Source: Actinoplanes octamycinicus
Lineage (GTDB): Bacteria > Actinomycetota > Actinomycetes > Mycobacteriales > Micromonosporaceae
Direction: 5' to 3'
Length of the DNA: 64,000 nt
NCBI RefSeq assembly: GCF_014205225.1
Contig: NZ_JACHNB010000001.1
Span: 6,243,501 to 6,307,500 of the forward strand
Position 1 is the first letter of the stretch; each line of letters starts with the position of its first letter. Below are positions 1 through 8,750 of the stretch, piece after piece. The translations under genes and the position numbers were made by a program. The notes under the pieces are model-generated. The model did not search any database. It saw only the letters and a list, made by a program, of their open reading frames with translations, and had not been told where the DNA came from.

Positions 1-1865
1 ACGGCCCGGACCCGGCCTGGACGCCCGGCATCCTCGAGGTCCTCGCCCGGCACCGGGCGCACGCCACGTTCTTCCAGGTCGGCTCGCAGATCAACCGCTA
101 CCCGGAGATCACCCGGCAGGTCGTCGACGGCGGCCACGAAGTCGGGCTGCACACCTTCACGCACGTCGCCGCCGGGACCGTGCCGGCCTGGCAGCTGGAA
201 GCCGAACTCAAACTCACCGCGAACGCGCTGGCCGCGGCCGGTGGCCCGCGGGCGACGCTGCTGCGGCTGCCCTACTCGGCGACCCCGCGGGCGCAGTCCG
301 CCGCCGAATACGACGCCTGGCGCCGCAGCGCCCCCGGCTACCTGCAGGTCCTCACCGACCACGACACCGAGGACTGGCGGCGCCCGGGGGTGCCGGCCAT
401 CGTCGCCGCGATCAAGCCCGGCATCGTGATGCTGCACGACAGCGGCGGGGACCGGGCGCAGACGATCGCCGCGCTGGAGCAGGCGATCCCCAAGTTGCAG
501 GCGAAGGGATACCGGTTCGTCACGGTCTCCGAGGCGCTGCGGCTGCCCCCGCCGGCGGCCGCCGACCCGGCTCAGCGGTGGCGCGGGCTGATCCTCCGGA
601 TCGCCCAGGACACCGCCGCGTGGCTGGCCCGGACGCTGACCGTCCTGATGACCGTGGCCGCCGCGATCGGCCTCCTGCGGCTGCTGATCCAGCTGGTCAC
701 CGCCCGGATCCACTGGCGCCGGGCGCGTGCCCGGCACGAGCGGCCGCTGGCGTACCTCGGCCTGGTCAGCGTGGTGGTGCCGGCCTACAACGAGGCGGCC
801 AACATCGAGGCGACCGTGCGGTCGCTGATCGGCAACGACTACCCGGACATCGAGGTGATCGTCGTCGACGACGGATCCAGCGACGACACCGCCGGCATCG
901 TCGAACGCCTCGGGCTGCCGCGGGTCACGGTGATCCGGCAGCCCAACGCCGGCAAGCCGGCCGCCCTCAACACCGGTATCCGGTACGCCGGCGGGGACAT
1001 CCTGGTCCTGGTCGACGGGGACACGGTCTTCGCGCCGGACGCCCTCGGCCGGCTGGTCCAGCCGCTGACCGACCCGGAGATCGGCGCGGTGTCCGGCAAC
1101 ACGAAGGTCGCCAACCGGACCGGGCTGCTCGGCCGCTGGCAGCACCTGGAGTACGTGATCGGCTTCAACCTGGACCGCCGGATGTTCGAGATCGCCCGGT
1201 GCATGCCGACCGTGCCGGGCGCGATCGGCGCGTTCCGCCGCGCGGCGATCCAGGACGCGGGCGGCGTCTCGGCGCAGACGCTGGCCGAGGACACCGACTT
1301 CACCATGGCGGTCCTGCGGGCCGGCTGGCACGTCGTCTACGAGCCGGCCGCGGTCGCCTGGACCGAGGCCCCGGCCACCGTCCGGCAGCTGTGGCGGCAG
1401 CGCTACCGCTGGTGCTACGGCACGATGCAGGCGATGTGGAAGCACCGCGACACGGTGTTCCAGCGCGGCCCGGCCGGTCACCTCGGCCGCCGCGGCATCG
1501 GATACCTGCTGCTCTTCCAGGTGCTGCTGCCGCTGACCGCGCCGATGATCGACGTGTACGGGGTCTACGGTCTGCTCTTCCTGCATCCGGTCAAGGTGGC
1601 CGCGGTGTGGGCGGGCTTCACCGCGGCGCAGGTGGCGACCGCGGCGCTCGCGCTGCGGATGGACGGCGAACGGTACGGGCCGCTGTGGACGCTGCCGTTG
1701 CAGCAGGTCGTCTACCGCCAGCTGATGTACCTGGTGGTCATCCAGTCGACGATCATGGCGCTGGTCGGCGGCCGGTTGCGCTGGCACCGGATGGTCCGGA
1801 TCGGCGCCGCGCAGCAGTACGCGGCAGCGGCTCCCCGGGAGGCCGATGCCGCCCGACCACGGTGA
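1..1865 (+). CDS. Bifunctional NodB polysaccharide deacetylase / GT2 glycosyltransferase (5' end outside window)
   Basis: The reading frame is open from base 3, so the gene starts upstream of the window. The first ~55 visible codons are the end of a NodB deacetylase core: the ATFFQVG strand, then GHEVGLHTFTH, whose HxxxH pair is the family's metal site. A membrane helix follows near bases 630-705. After it comes a family 2 glycosyltransferase with VSVVVPAYNE, VDDGSSDD, the VDGDT metal motif near 1006, EDTDF near 1285 and QRYRW near 1400. Membrane helices close the C-terminus. The GT part resembles processive synthases (hyaluronan, cellulose and poly-GlcNAc type). Such NodB-GT2 fusions are known in actinobacteria and are thought to build and deacetylate a surface polysaccharide, but the substrate cannot be read here. 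No gene follows closely on this strand. Confidence 0.9.
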   Translation, partial: GPDPAWTPGILEVLARHRAHATFFQVGSQINRYPEITRQVVDGGHEVGLHTFTHVAAGTVPAWQLEAELKLTANALAAAGGPRATLLRLPYSATPRAQSAAEYDAWRRSAPGYLQVLTDHDTEDWRRPGVPAIVAAIKPGIVMLHDSGGDRAQTIAALEQAIPKLQAKGYRFVTVSEALRLPPPAAADPAQRWRGLILRIAQDTAAWLARTLTVLMTVAAAIGLLRLLIQLVTARIHWRRARARHERPLAYLGLVSVVVPAYNEAANIEATVRSLIGNDYPDIEVIVVDDGSSDDTAGIVERLGLPRVTVIRQPNAGKPAALNTGIRYAGGDILVLVDGDTVFAPDALGRLVQPLTDPEIGAVSGNTKVANRTGLLGRWQHLEYVIGFNLDRRMFEIARCMPTVPGAIGAFRRAAIQDAGGVSAQTLAEDTDFTMAVLRAGWHVVYEPAAVAWTEAPATVRQLWRQRYRWCYGTMQAMWKHRDTVFQRGPAGHLGRRGIGYLLLFQVLLPLTAPMIDVYGVYGLLFLHPVKVAAVWAGFTAAQVATAALALRMDGERYGPLWTLPLQQVVYRQLMYLVVIQSTIMALVGGRLRWHRMVRIGAAQQYAAAAPREADAARPR

Positions 1866-2054
1866 TGCCGCTGACCGCGTACGCCTCGCCGGTCTTCTCG
1901 GTGTTGCCGGTCGACGCCGCCCGACGGCCACTGCTGAGAGGCGGGCGCTCCGGTCAGCGCGGGATCATGGGCGGAGGACGAACGATTGTTGAACGGTCGA
2001 TGAATCGGTCCGTGAGCGTTCGAGCACTCCGCGCTCCGGCGTTACCGTCGTGCT

Positions 2055-3062
2055 ATGCGGCTCGGTGTGCTGGACGTGGGATCGAACACCGTGCATCTGC
2101 TCGTGGTCGACGCGCACCGGGGCGGGCATCCCGATCCGATGTGCTCGGAGAAGACGCAGCTGCGGCTCGCCGAGCACCTGGAGGACGGGCGGCTGACCAG
2201 CGCGGGAGCCGACCGGCTGGTGCGGGCGGTGAAGCGGGCCAAGGTGGCGGCGACGATCGCCGGGTGTCAGGAGCTGCTGGCCTTCGCGACCTCGGCGCTG
2301 CGCGACGCGGAGAACTCGGCGGCCGTGCTGTCCCGGGTGCGCGCCGCGACCGGAGTCGACCTGCAGGTGCTCTCCGGTGAGGACGAGGCCCGGTACACGT
2401 TCCTCGCGGTCCGGCGCTGGCACGGCTGGTCGGCTGGGCGGCTGCTGGTGCTCGACATCGGTGGCGGATCGCTGGAGCTGGCCGTGGGCCGGGACGAGGA
2501 CCCCGAGGTGGCGCTGTCGGTGCCGCTCGGCGCCGGGCGGCTCACCCGGCAGCGGTTGCCCGGTGACCCGCCCGCGCGCCGGGACGTCGAGGCGCTGGCC
2601 GAGGAGCTGGACGCGGCGCTCGCGCCGATCGCCCGGAGGCTGGGCGGGGCCGGGTCGTACGATCTCGCGGTCGGCACCTCGAAGACGTTCCGTTCGCTGG
2701 CCCGGCTCGCCGAGGGGCCGCGCGGCGGTCGCAGCCTCACCGACGGCGGCTTGCGGCAGCTGTTCGGGTTCATCAGCCGGATGGCGTCGCCCGACCTGGC
2801 CGTGCTGGACGGGGTCAGCCCCGGCCGCGCCCACCAGCTGGTGGCGGGTGCGCTGGTGGCCGGGGCGGCGATGCGGGCGCTGGGCGTCAGCGAGTTGCAG
2901 ATCTGCCCGTGGGCGCTGCGCGAGGGCGTGATCCTGCACCGCCTGGACACGCTCGGCGTGCCGACCCCGTCGCGGCGCCCGTGGCCGCTGACCGACCGGC
3001 AGCCACTTCGCGTCGCCCCCGATGCGGCCGGTGAGGCGGTCCGCAGGCGGTCAGCTGGGTGA
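2055..3062 (+). CDS. Ppx/GppA-family exopolyphosphatase or pppGpp phosphatase
   Basis: This 335-residue protein has the actin-like ATPase fold of the Ppx/GppA family. The first phosphate loop [11 protein letters not shown] lies at residues 7-17, [10 protein letters not shown] near 76, and the second phosphate loop [12 protein letters not shown] near 134-145. The family hydrolyses terminal phosphates of polyphosphate or of pppGpp. Its length fits the short two-domain actinobacterial members, which lack the C-terminal HD-like domain of E. coli Ppx. The ATG at 2055 is preceded by no strong ribosome binding site. It stands alone between a glycosyltransferase gene and a convergent regulator gene. 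Which substrate it prefers cannot be decided from sequence. Confidence 0.88.
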   Translation: MRLGVLDVGSNTVHLLVVDAHRGGHPDPMCSEKTQLRLAEHLEDGRLTSAGADRLVRAVKRAKVAATIAGCQELLAFATSALRDAENSAAVLSRVRAATGVDLQVLSGEDEARYTFLAVRRWHGWSAGRLLVLDIGGGSLELAVGRDEDPEVALSVPLGAGRLTRQRLPGDPPARRDVEALAEELDAALAPIARRLGGAGSYDLAVGTSKTFRSLARLAEGPRGGRSLTDGGLRQLFGFISRMASPDLAVLDGVSPGRAHQLVAGALVAGAAMRALGVSELQICPWALREGVILHRLDTLGVPTPSRRPWPLTDRQPLRVAPDAAGEAVRRRSAG

Positions 3063-3101
3063 TGCGGTATCACGACGACACGCTTGCCGGGCGGCGGGCG
3101 G

Positions 3102-3965
3102 TCACGACGTCTCCCGGCGACTGAACGCGACGTCCTGGTTGCCGATCACGGACAGCAGCGCCAGCTTCTCGTGGCTCTCGCTGCCCGGGACCGCGGTGTA
3201 GACCAGCAGCGAATGGCCCTGGTCCGGGTCGAGCAGCGCCTGACAGGTCAGCTCCAGCGCGCCGACCTCCGGATGCCGGAACCGTTTGAGGTGCTGGTGC
3301 CGCACGCCGATCTCGTGCTCGTTCCAGACCGTGCGGAACTCCTCGCAGCTGTCCATCAACAGCTTCTGCAGGTACGCCGCCCGGGAACCCGGCCCGCGGA
3401 CCGTCGCCACGTGCCGCAGCCCGGACGCGAAGACGCGCGAGTGCAGCGGGTGGTCGTCCGGGTGGTAGCGGGCGCGGCACGCCGGGTCGGTGAACCAGCG
3501 GTAGCCGATGCTGCGCGCCGGCCCGGTGAACCGGGTGAGGTCGCCGTTGAGGGCGACGCCGAGAGCGTTCTGCCGCAGCGTCTCGCCGAGTTCGGTGACG
3601 ATCTCGGCGGGGGTGTCGGCGAGCCGGTCGAAGATCCGCAACAGGCCGGGGCTGATGTGCTCGCCGGTGCCGCCGCGGACCGGCGGGTGGTGCCCGGCCA
3701 GCCGGAACAGGTGGTCGCGTTCGTCGAGCGACAGGTGCAGGCCCTGCGCGATCGACGCGATCATCTGCTCGGACGGGTGCGGGCCGCGGCCGCGTTCCAG
3801 GCGGCTGTAGTAGTCGGCGGAGATGTGGCAGAGCGTGGCCACCTCCTCGCGGCGCAGCCCGGATGTCCGGCGGCGCTGCCCGCGGGGCAGGCCGACGTCC
3901 TCCGGTTGCAGGGCTTCCCGCCGGCGCCGCAGGAACTCGGCCAGCCCGGCACGATCGATCAGCAT
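3102..3965 (-). CDS. MmyB-type XRE transcriptional regulator (copy 1)
   Basis: A 287-residue regulator. An N-terminal helix-turn-helix carries the family signature [10 protein letters not shown] and a [10 protein letters not shown] recognition region (about residues 30-60). It is followed by the MmyB-like ligand-binding domain, which contains LFRLAGH, a conserved YRWFTDP segment and [11 protein letters not shown] near the C-terminus. MmyB-like regulators are known to sit beside short-chain dehydrogenases in actinomycetes. Here the SDR gene ends 10 bases upstream on the same strand, so the two are almost certainly one operon with the regulator second. I chose the ATG at 3965 because the upstream extension overlaps the SDR and is not conserved in style. 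It is one of four such regulators in this window. Confidence 0.9.
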   Translation of the reverse strand: MLIDRAGLAEFLRRRREALQPEDVGLPRGQRRRTSGLRREEVATLCHISADYYSRLERGRGPHPSEQMIASIAQGLHLSLDERDHLFRLAGHHPPVRGGTGEHISPGLLRIFDRLADTPAEIVTELGETLRQNALGVALNGDLTRFTGPARSIGYRWFTDPACRARYHPDDHPLHSRVFASGLRHVATVRGPGSRAAYLQKLLMDSCEEFRTVWNEHEIGVRHQHLKRFRHPEVGALELTCQALLDPDQGHSLLVYTAVPGSESHEKLALLSVIGNQDVAFSRRETS

Positions 3966-3975
3966 GGGTCTCCTT

Positions 3976-4920
3976 CTACCGGTGCGATGCGGCCGCGAAC
4001 GACACCTGCGCCATCTCCTCGGAGACCCGCCAGATCCGCTCGGCGTCGGCCTCGCTGCGCAGCGGCGAGTACAGCTTCTGCTCCGCGGGCGGCCCGCCGA
4101 GGTGCCCGGGACCGCTCGGCCCGTAGAAGGCGCCGTCCCCGGCGGTGGCCGCGTGCAGGGCCGGCAGCCCCGCCGACTCGGCCGTCCCGAGCAGGATGCC
4201 TCGCGCGGACAGCGCGCCGATGAGCCGCCGCGCCATCGTCTCCCGGGCCCGCCCCACCTCCGGGCGTGCGGCCAGCAGGCTGGTCGGCGCGACCCCGGGA
4301 TGCGCCAGGTTGCTGGTGATGCCCCAGCCGTGCCGGCGACTGCGCCGATCCAGCTCAAGACCGAAAAGACCAAAAGCGATCTTCGATTGACGGTACGCCC
4401 GCATCCCGTCGTACGAGCGTTCCCAGTTCAGGTCGGCCCAGTTGGTCGCGCCGGAGTTCGCCGCGACGCTGATCTGGCTGGTCACCCGGGCGCCACCGGC
4501 CCGCAGCAGCGGCAGCAGGTGGGCCACCAGCGCGACATGGCCCAGGTGGTTGGTGCCGAACTGCAGCTCGAACCCGTCGGCGGTGCTCTGCCGGCTCGGC
4601 GGCGTCATCACGCCCGCGTTGTTGATCAGCAGGTGGATCGGCCGCCCCTCGGCCCGCAGCGCCGCGCCGAGCGCCGAGACCGAGGCCAGTGACGACAGGT
4701 CGAGGTCCCGCAGCGAGACGTCCGCCCGCGGGTGCCGCTGCCGGATCGTGGCGATCGCCGCCTCGCCCTTGGCCGGGTTGCGGACCGGGATGATCACCTC
4801 GGCGCCGGCGGCCGCCAGGCGGGTGACGATCCCCAGGCCGATGCCGTCGCTGCCGCCGGTCACCACGGCGCGCTTGCCGGACAGGCCGGGCAGGGTGATC
4901 TCGAGCTGTGTGCGCGGCAT
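3976..4920 (-). CDS. Short-chain dehydrogenase/reductase
   Basis: A 314-residue NAD(P)-dependent oxidoreductase of the SDR superfamily. It shows the dinucleotide-binding TGGSDGIG near residue 20, LLINNAGV near 95, and the catalytic YRQSK (YxxxK) after RAYR. This length and the retinol-dehydrogenase-like layout fit SDRs that act on hydrophobic carbonyls or alcohols, but no substrate can be assigned. The start is the ATG at 4920, and the gene is first in an operon with the MmyB-type regulator downstream. The upstream region holds an imperfect inverted repeat (4985-5011) that could be the regulator's site. Confidence 0.88.
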   Translation of the reverse strand: MPRTQLEITLPGLSGKRAVVTGGSDGIGLGIVTRLAAAGAEVIIPVRNPAKGEAAIATIRQRHPRADVSLRDLDLSSLASVSALGAALRAEGRPIHLLINNAGVMTPPSRQSTADGFELQFGTNHLGHVALVAHLLPLLRAGGARVTSQISVAANSGATNWADLNWERSYDGMRAYRQSKIAFGLFGLELDRRSRRHGWGITSNLAHPGVAPTSLLAARPEVGRARETMARRLIGALSARGILLGTAESAGLPALHAATAGDGAFYGPSGPGHLGGPPAEQKLYSPLRSEADAERIWRVSEEMAQVSFAAASHR

Positions 4921-4984
4921 GAGCTGCTCCTGAGTGTCGTTCCGCCGGATGCGACACCAGAATGCGGCCGGGCGCGGGGGATAA

Positions 4985-5011
4985 CCACGGCCTGACGATC
5001 CCAGGCTGTGG
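4985..5011. promoter_or_regulatory. Imperfect inverted repeat upstream of SDR/XRE operon
   Basis: Ten-base arms (CCACGGCCTG and CAGGCTGTGG, one mismatch) are separated by 7 bases, about 65 bases upstream of the SDR start. The right arm is part of CAGGCTGTGGC, which also occurs at 40753-40763 next to another MmyB-type regulator. A role as operator is inferred only. Confidence 0.35.
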
Positions 5012-5024
5012 CCGCCGCCGGCGG

Positions 5025-5423
5025 TCAGAGGTCCGCGGCGGTCTCCGCCATCCGGGTGAGGATGCCCGGCCAGCCGGCGCCCATGCCGTCCAGCGCCGTG
5101 CGGCCCATCGGCGAGCCGGGGTCGAAGCCGGCGTGGGTGAGGAACAGGCGGGTGCCGTCGCCCTCCGGCTCCAGCCGCCAGGTGATCGTGGTGTCCAGGG
5201 TCTCCTCGGCGAACGTGTAGCGCAGCAGCCGCTCGGGATCGACCTCCAGGATCTCGCACGGCTGCTCGCCCCAGGCGCCCATGTCGAGCGTGAACCGGTG
5301 CCCGACCACCGGCTTGATGTCGCCTTTCGCCCACCAGCGGGCCAGCAGCTCCGGCTCGGTGAGGGCGCGCCACACGGCGGCCGGCGGCTTGGCGATGAAC
5401 TGGTCGCACTCGATGCTGGTCAC
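5025..5423 (-). CDS. SRPBCC (AHSA1-like) domain protein
   Basis: A 132-residue single-domain protein of the START/Bet v1-like SRPBCC superfamily, AHSA1-like subgroup. Features include the N-terminal [22 protein letters not shown] segment, where WRALT...LARWW is the typical opening helix, and the closing GWPGILTRM helix. These domains bind hydrophobic ligands in a cavity, and their biochemical role is mostly unknown. Its start overlaps the stop of the ArsR regulator by four bases, so the two are translationally coupled. ArsR-AHSA1 pairs of this kind are very common in actinobacteria. Confidence 0.88.
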   Translation of the reverse strand: MTSIECDQFIAKPPAAVWRALTEPELLARWWAKGDIKPVVGHRFTLDMGAWGEQPCEILEVDPERLLRYTFAEETLDTTITWRLEPEGDGTRLFLTHAGFDPGSPMGRTALDGMGAGWPGILTRMAETAADL

Positions 5424-5746
5424 AGGTCTTCTTCTCCCTCGACGAGGTCGCGTAGGGCCCGGAGGTGCTCGCGCCAGTACTCCTCGAAGGGCCGCAGCCA
5501 GTCGTGGACGCCGGTGAGCCCGTCCGGGGCCAGGTGGTAGTAGCGGTGCCGGCCGCGGGCGTCCTCGGTGACGAGGCCGGCGTGGCGCAGCACCGCCAGG
5601 TGCTCGGAGACGGCGGACCGGCTCAACGCGAAGTGACCGGCCAGGTCACCGGCCGCCCGAGGGCCGTCGCGCAGGGCATCGAGCAGCTGGCGGCGCACCG
5701 GGTTGGCCAGTGCGCCGAACACGTCCATCTCCGGCACGCCGCCCAT
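5420..5746 (-). CDS. ArsR-family winged-helix repressor
   Basis: A 108-residue winged-helix protein. It has the [14 protein letters not shown] first helix, the recognition region [19 protein letters not shown], and a beta-wing with GRHRYYHL. No cysteine metal-binding motif is present, so this is probably not a metal sensor but the common SRPBCC-linked ArsR type. The ATG at 5746 is used here, though the internal ATG at 5728 (MDVFGAL) is a reasonable alternative start. It is first in a two-gene operon with the SRPBCC protein and has a palindromic operator immediately upstream, which indicates autoregulation. Confidence 0.9.
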   Translation of the reverse strand: MGGVPEMDVFGALANPVRRQLLDALRDGPRAAGDLAGHFALSRSAVSEHLAVLRHAGLVTEDARGRHRYYHLAPDGLTGVHDWLRPFEEYWREHLRALRDLVEGEEDL

Positions 5747-5750
5747 GATG

Positions 5751-5768
5751 CGTCGGAAATCTCCGACG
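5751..5768. promoter_or_regulatory. Operator of the ArsR/SRPBCC operon
   Basis: CGTCGGA and TCCGACG form perfect 7-base arms around AATC, ending 5 bases before the ArsR start codon. Position and symmetry make this the likely autoregulatory site of the ArsR protein. Confidence 0.7.
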
Positions 5769-5866
5769 TGTCAACCGCGGCGTAAGCCCGGGACCGCCGA
5801 GAACGCGCCGCTCGTCGAACGTCCCGTCCGGGCCGGCGACGCCCTGCCCCTCGTCGGGCGAGGCGG

Positions 5867-6799
5867 TCAGCAGGCGGCCAGCTGGGTGAACTCGACCCGG
5901 GTGGCGAGTTCCTCGATGGCGTCGCGGTGGCCGGTGCCCAGGCCGTGCCGGGTGACGTTGAGCGCGCCGGCGGCGGCGCCGATCCGGACCGCCTCGTGCA
6001 GGTCGCCGCCGAGGGCGAGGACGGTCGCCACGCCGGCGGTCATCGAGTCGCCCGCGCCGCGGTGGTCGACGGTCTGCAGCTGGGGCAGCTGGACCGTGAA
6101 CGCCTCGTCGCCGAGCAGGGCGATGCTGGGTCGTTCGGCCCGGCTGATCATCACGTTCTCGGCGCCGTCCGCGCGCAGCTGCCGGGCCGCGCCGAGCAGA
6201 GCGTCCTCGTCGTCGCTCTCGGCCCGGCCGGAGTCGATCAGCTCCTCGTGGCTGACCTTGAGGAAGGCGACGCCGCCCTGCAGCACGGCGGTCAGGTGCT
6301 CTCCGCTGAGGTCGGCCACCACGCGGACGTCGTGGGTGTTGAGGTCGGTGGCCAGCCGCCGGTAGACCTCGGGGCGCACGACCTTGGGCCCCGCGGCGCC
6401 GCTGAGCACGGCTAGCCGGGACCGCAGACCCTCGGCGAGCGCGGTGGTGTACAGCTCGTCGAGGTCGTGGCGGCCCATCGGGAAACCGGGATGCGACGCG
6501 ATCTCGTCGCGCGCTCCGTCGCGCCGGTCGTGCAGGTACCACCCGCTGCCGGTGTCCCGCGTGACCGCGCGTACCCGAAGATTCTCCTGCTCCAGCAGGC
6601 AGGCGAGAATCCGCCCGATCTCCCCGCCCACCGCGACGCACAGGGTGACGGATGCGCCGAGCGCCGCGCACATCCGGGCCTGCCAGATTCCCTGCCCGCC
6701 CGGATGCACATGCAACTCGGTCACTTCGCCCGGTTCCTCGACGGTGACGGTGAGCTGCGGCACCGGTGCGAAGACCAGGATCGTGCCGTCATCAGCCAT
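5867..6799 (-). CDS. PfkB-family carbohydrate kinase
   Basis: A 310-residue ribokinase/PfkB-family sugar kinase. The N-terminal GGQGIWQARMCAALGA segment is the family's first signature. The C-terminal VDHRGAGDSMTAGV is the second signature, with the anion hole and catalytic Asp. 1-phosphofructokinase-type members (tagatose-6-P or fructose-1-P kinase) are of this length, but the sugar cannot be read from sequence. The start is set at the ATG at 6799, because the longer frame to 6859 adds a poorly conserved, Arg-rich stretch. The gene is monocistronic. Confidence 0.85.
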   Translation of the reverse strand: MADDGTILVFAPVPQLTVTVEEPGEVTELHVHPGGQGIWQARMCAALGASVTLCVAVGGEIGRILACLLEQENLRVRAVTRDTGSGWYLHDRRDGARDEIASHPGFPMGRHDLDELYTTALAEGLRSRLAVLSGAAGPKVVRPEVYRRLATDLNTHDVRVVADLSGEHLTAVLQGGVAFLKVSHEELIDSGRAESDDEDALLGAARQLRADGAENVMISRAERPSIALLGDEAFTVQLPQLQTVDHRGAGDSMTAGVATVLALGGDLHEAVRIGAAAGALNVTRHGLGTGHRDAIEELATRVEFTQLAAC

Positions 6800-6922
6800 G
6801 CGCGCGGCATACCCGCGTCCGATCCGATCAACCTGAAGCCCGGATGAACGGTGTCGCAACAGAGGGTCAGCGGAGGTGCCGGATCCGGTGGCGGGGCACT
6901 CCGGCCGCGATCAGGCTGTCGG

Positions 6923-7108
6923 TTCGCCTCGCTGCTGACCACCTGGGTCACCTTCGTGCCGTGCTTCCTGTTCATCCTGCTCGGCGCCCCCTACGTCGAA
7001 CGGCTCCGCGGCAACCAAGCCCTCTCGGCCGCACTGACCGGCATCACCGCCGCGGTCGTCGGCGTCATCGCCAACCTGGGCCTCTACTTCGCCGTGCACA
7101 CGTTCTTC
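6923..7108 (+). pseudogene. chrA (chromate transporter) remnant
   Basis: About 62 codons read as the interior of a CHR-domain chromate transporter: LLTTWVTFVPCFLFILLGAP, then YVERLRGNQALSAALTGIT and AAVVGVIANLGLYFAVHTFF. A complete ChrA has roughly 390-450 residues. Nothing recognisable as ChrA precedes or follows this piece, and the surrounding frame becomes low-complexity Pro/Gly-rich sequence. It is therefore a decayed fragment. The identification rests on recall of the family motif, not a search. Confidence 0.7.
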
Positions 7109-7243
7109 GCCGCCCGCGGCACGCTCGACGCCGGCCCGCAGCAGCGTGAAGAGGGCACACCGGGACCAGGCCGGCCAGCCGGAGATGATCACCAGGTGGT
7201 GGGGGACTGCCGAGTGCCGGGACCGGCTCGCTACCGTTGAGGG

Positions 7244-7648
7244 GTGACCGTGCAGCCGTACCCGTGCTCCCGGGCCGGCCGTCGCCGGCCGGCCGGGCTG
7301 GTGGCCGTGGTCATGCTGCTCGCCGTGCTCGCGGCGTCCGCGCTGTTCTCCGCGCCCAGCGCGCACCACGCCGCCGGGTCGCACAGCCACAGCCACACCG
7401 AGGTCACGTCCACCGGCACCGTGTGCGCGGATCAGCCGGCCGCCGGCACGCACAGCTCCACGCATGAGCACCGGCACGGCAACGACTGGACGCCGAACCT
7501 GGGCCAGCGGGCCCGCTCCATCGGGCAGGCCGCCCTGGTCACCACGTTCGCTGTCGACGTGGCGGCGTGCCGCGGCGTCACGGCGCTGCCGGCCGGCCCG
7601 GTTGCCGCCGATCCCGACCTGAGTCTGCTGGGTGTCCTGCGGGTGTAG
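7244..7648 (+). CDS. His-rich exported or membrane-anchored small protein
   Basis: A 134-residue protein with an N-terminal hydrophobic segment (GLVAVVMLLAVLAASALF, about residues 18-35). Two His-rich stretches follow (HHAAGSHSHSH and THEHRHGND). This suggests an exported protein that could bind transition metals, but no family is recognised. It starts with GTG and lies between the chrA remnant and the hydrolase-fold gene. A distantly similar layout, one helix followed by His-rich sequence, is seen in the DUF6153 gene at 9.4 kb, so the two may be related. Confidence 0.55.
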   Translation: MTVQPYPCSRAGRRRPAGLVAVVMLLAVLAASALFSAPSAHHAAGSHSHSHTEVTSTGTVCADQPAAGTHSSTHEHRHGNDWTPNLGQRARSIGQAALVTTFAVDVAACRGVTALPAGPVAADPDLSLLGVLRV

Positions 7649-7742
7649 GAGCTGACGCTCCACCACACCCTCCTCAGGAATCTCATCGCGCCCGACCGAC
7701 GGCGCATGTTTGCGTACCCGCAGAACAGGAAGACGGTTCGCC

Positions 7743-8381
7743 GTGCACCCGCAACCTCCCCGCCGCACCTTCCACGCCTACGGAACTCCGATCAACCGGC
7801 TCGTCTACGACCGCTGGGGCCGCTGCGGCCGCCCCGTCGTGCTGCTGCACGGGCTCGGTTACGACCGCACCATGTGGTGGCCGGTCGCCGCCGAACTCGG
7901 CGACAGCTGCGCCGCTGTCGCCGTCGACCTGCCCGGTCACGGCGAGTCCGCGCCGCGCGACGACTACGCGGTGGACCGGCTCGCCCACGACCTGGCCATG
8001 CTCGTCAGCCGCCTGGAGCTGCACCGGGCTCCGGTGCTGGTCGCCCACGCCGAAGCCGCGTTGCTGGCCGACACGTTCGCGCAGCGCTACGCGACGCAGG
8101 CGGTGATCAGCGTGGACGTCGCCCCGGGCGGGGGAGAGGAGCCGGACCTGAGCGGGGTGCCGCCGTTGTACCGGCAGTTCGCGGTGCGTCGCGTCGACCG
8201 GCAGCTGCTGCGGGCGTACCGAAGCTGGCATCAGCAACCCACGACGGACCTGTCGGCGATGGCGGTGTCGCCGGCCCGGGTCCGGGTCGGCGCCGCGCCC
8301 GAGGCACATCTCGGCAGCGGGAGTTTTCCCCACCTGCGGGATCCCGCGGGCTTCGCGGCGTTGCTGCGCACCCTGCGCTGA
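7743..8381 (+). CDS. Alpha/beta-hydrolase-fold protein without the nucleophile
   Basis: A 212-residue protein with the alpha/beta-hydrolase core: VVLLHGLGYDRTMWW (oxyanion loop) and VAVDLPGHGESA. The terminal SFPHLRDPAGFAALL segment holds the catalytic-type His. The nucleophile elbow, normally GHSxGG, reads VAHAEAALLA, so the Ser position is Ala. The expected ester or amide hydrolysis is therefore unlikely. The protein is also shorter than the usual 260-280 residues, with most of the cap missing. The GTG at 7743 is chosen because AGGAAG lies 10 bases upstream. The next gene converges at 8396. It may be a non-catalytic descendant or an early stage of decay. Confidence 0.7.
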   Translation: MHPQPPRRTFHAYGTPINRLVYDRWGRCGRPVVLLHGLGYDRTMWWPVAAELGDSCAAVAVDLPGHGESAPRDDYAVDRLAHDLAMLVSRLELHRAPVLVAHAEAALLADTFAQRYATQAVISVDVAPGGGEEPDLSGVPPLYRQFAVRRVDRQLLRAYRSWHQQPTTDLSAMAVSPARVRVGAAPEAHLGSGSFPHLRDPAGFAALLRTLR

Positions 8382-8395
8382 ACGCCGCGGGGCCG

Positions 8396-8716
8396 CTATT
8401 GCGCCAGGCCCGCGGACGGGATCACCAGACCGCAAGCCTCGTGCTCCTGGAGGTCCTGGCCGGGCGGTGGGCCGGCGGGGCCGGGCGCGTCGGCGGTCAG
8501 CTTCGCCCAGACCTGCGGGATGATCTCGCGGTTCGCCCGGTCGCACAGCTCCCGGCTGGTCCAGACCTCGGTGATCCGGAAGCCGGTGCCGGTGGGCCAG
8601 GCGACGTGCACGAGCAGGCCGTCGACCTGGCCGCCGGTGTGCTGGAGGAGCGCGGCGTGGAAGGCGTCGTAGACGGCGACGGGCGCGTCGACGTCGATGC
8701 TCACGGTGTAGGTCAT
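8396..8716 (-). CDS. Small protein of uncertain family (ferredoxin-like/ABM-like)
   Basis: A 106-residue cytosolic protein. The pattern of strand, helix (VYDAFHAALLQHTG), strand (DGLLVHVAWPTG), strand (GFRITEVWTS) and helix resembles the dimeric alpha/beta-barrel fold of antibiotic-biosynthesis monooxygenase-like proteins, but it lacks a motif that would fix a function. It lies 34 bases downstream of the TetR regulator gene on the same strand and is probably co-transcribed with it. Confidence 0.6.
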   Translation of the reverse strand: MTYTVSIDVDAPVAVYDAFHAALLQHTGGQVDGLLVHVAWPTGTGFRITEVWTSRELCDRANREIIPQVWAKLTADAPGPAGPPPGQDLQEHEACGLVIPSAGLAQ

Positions 8717-8750
8717 GGCGGTTCTCCGTTTCTTCCGGTCCGGTGCTGGG

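Noticed and set aside
578..2380. A 600-codon open frame on the plus strand
   Set aside because: Overlaps the glycosyltransferase and Ppx genes in another frame, with Arg/Pro/Gly-rich text only.
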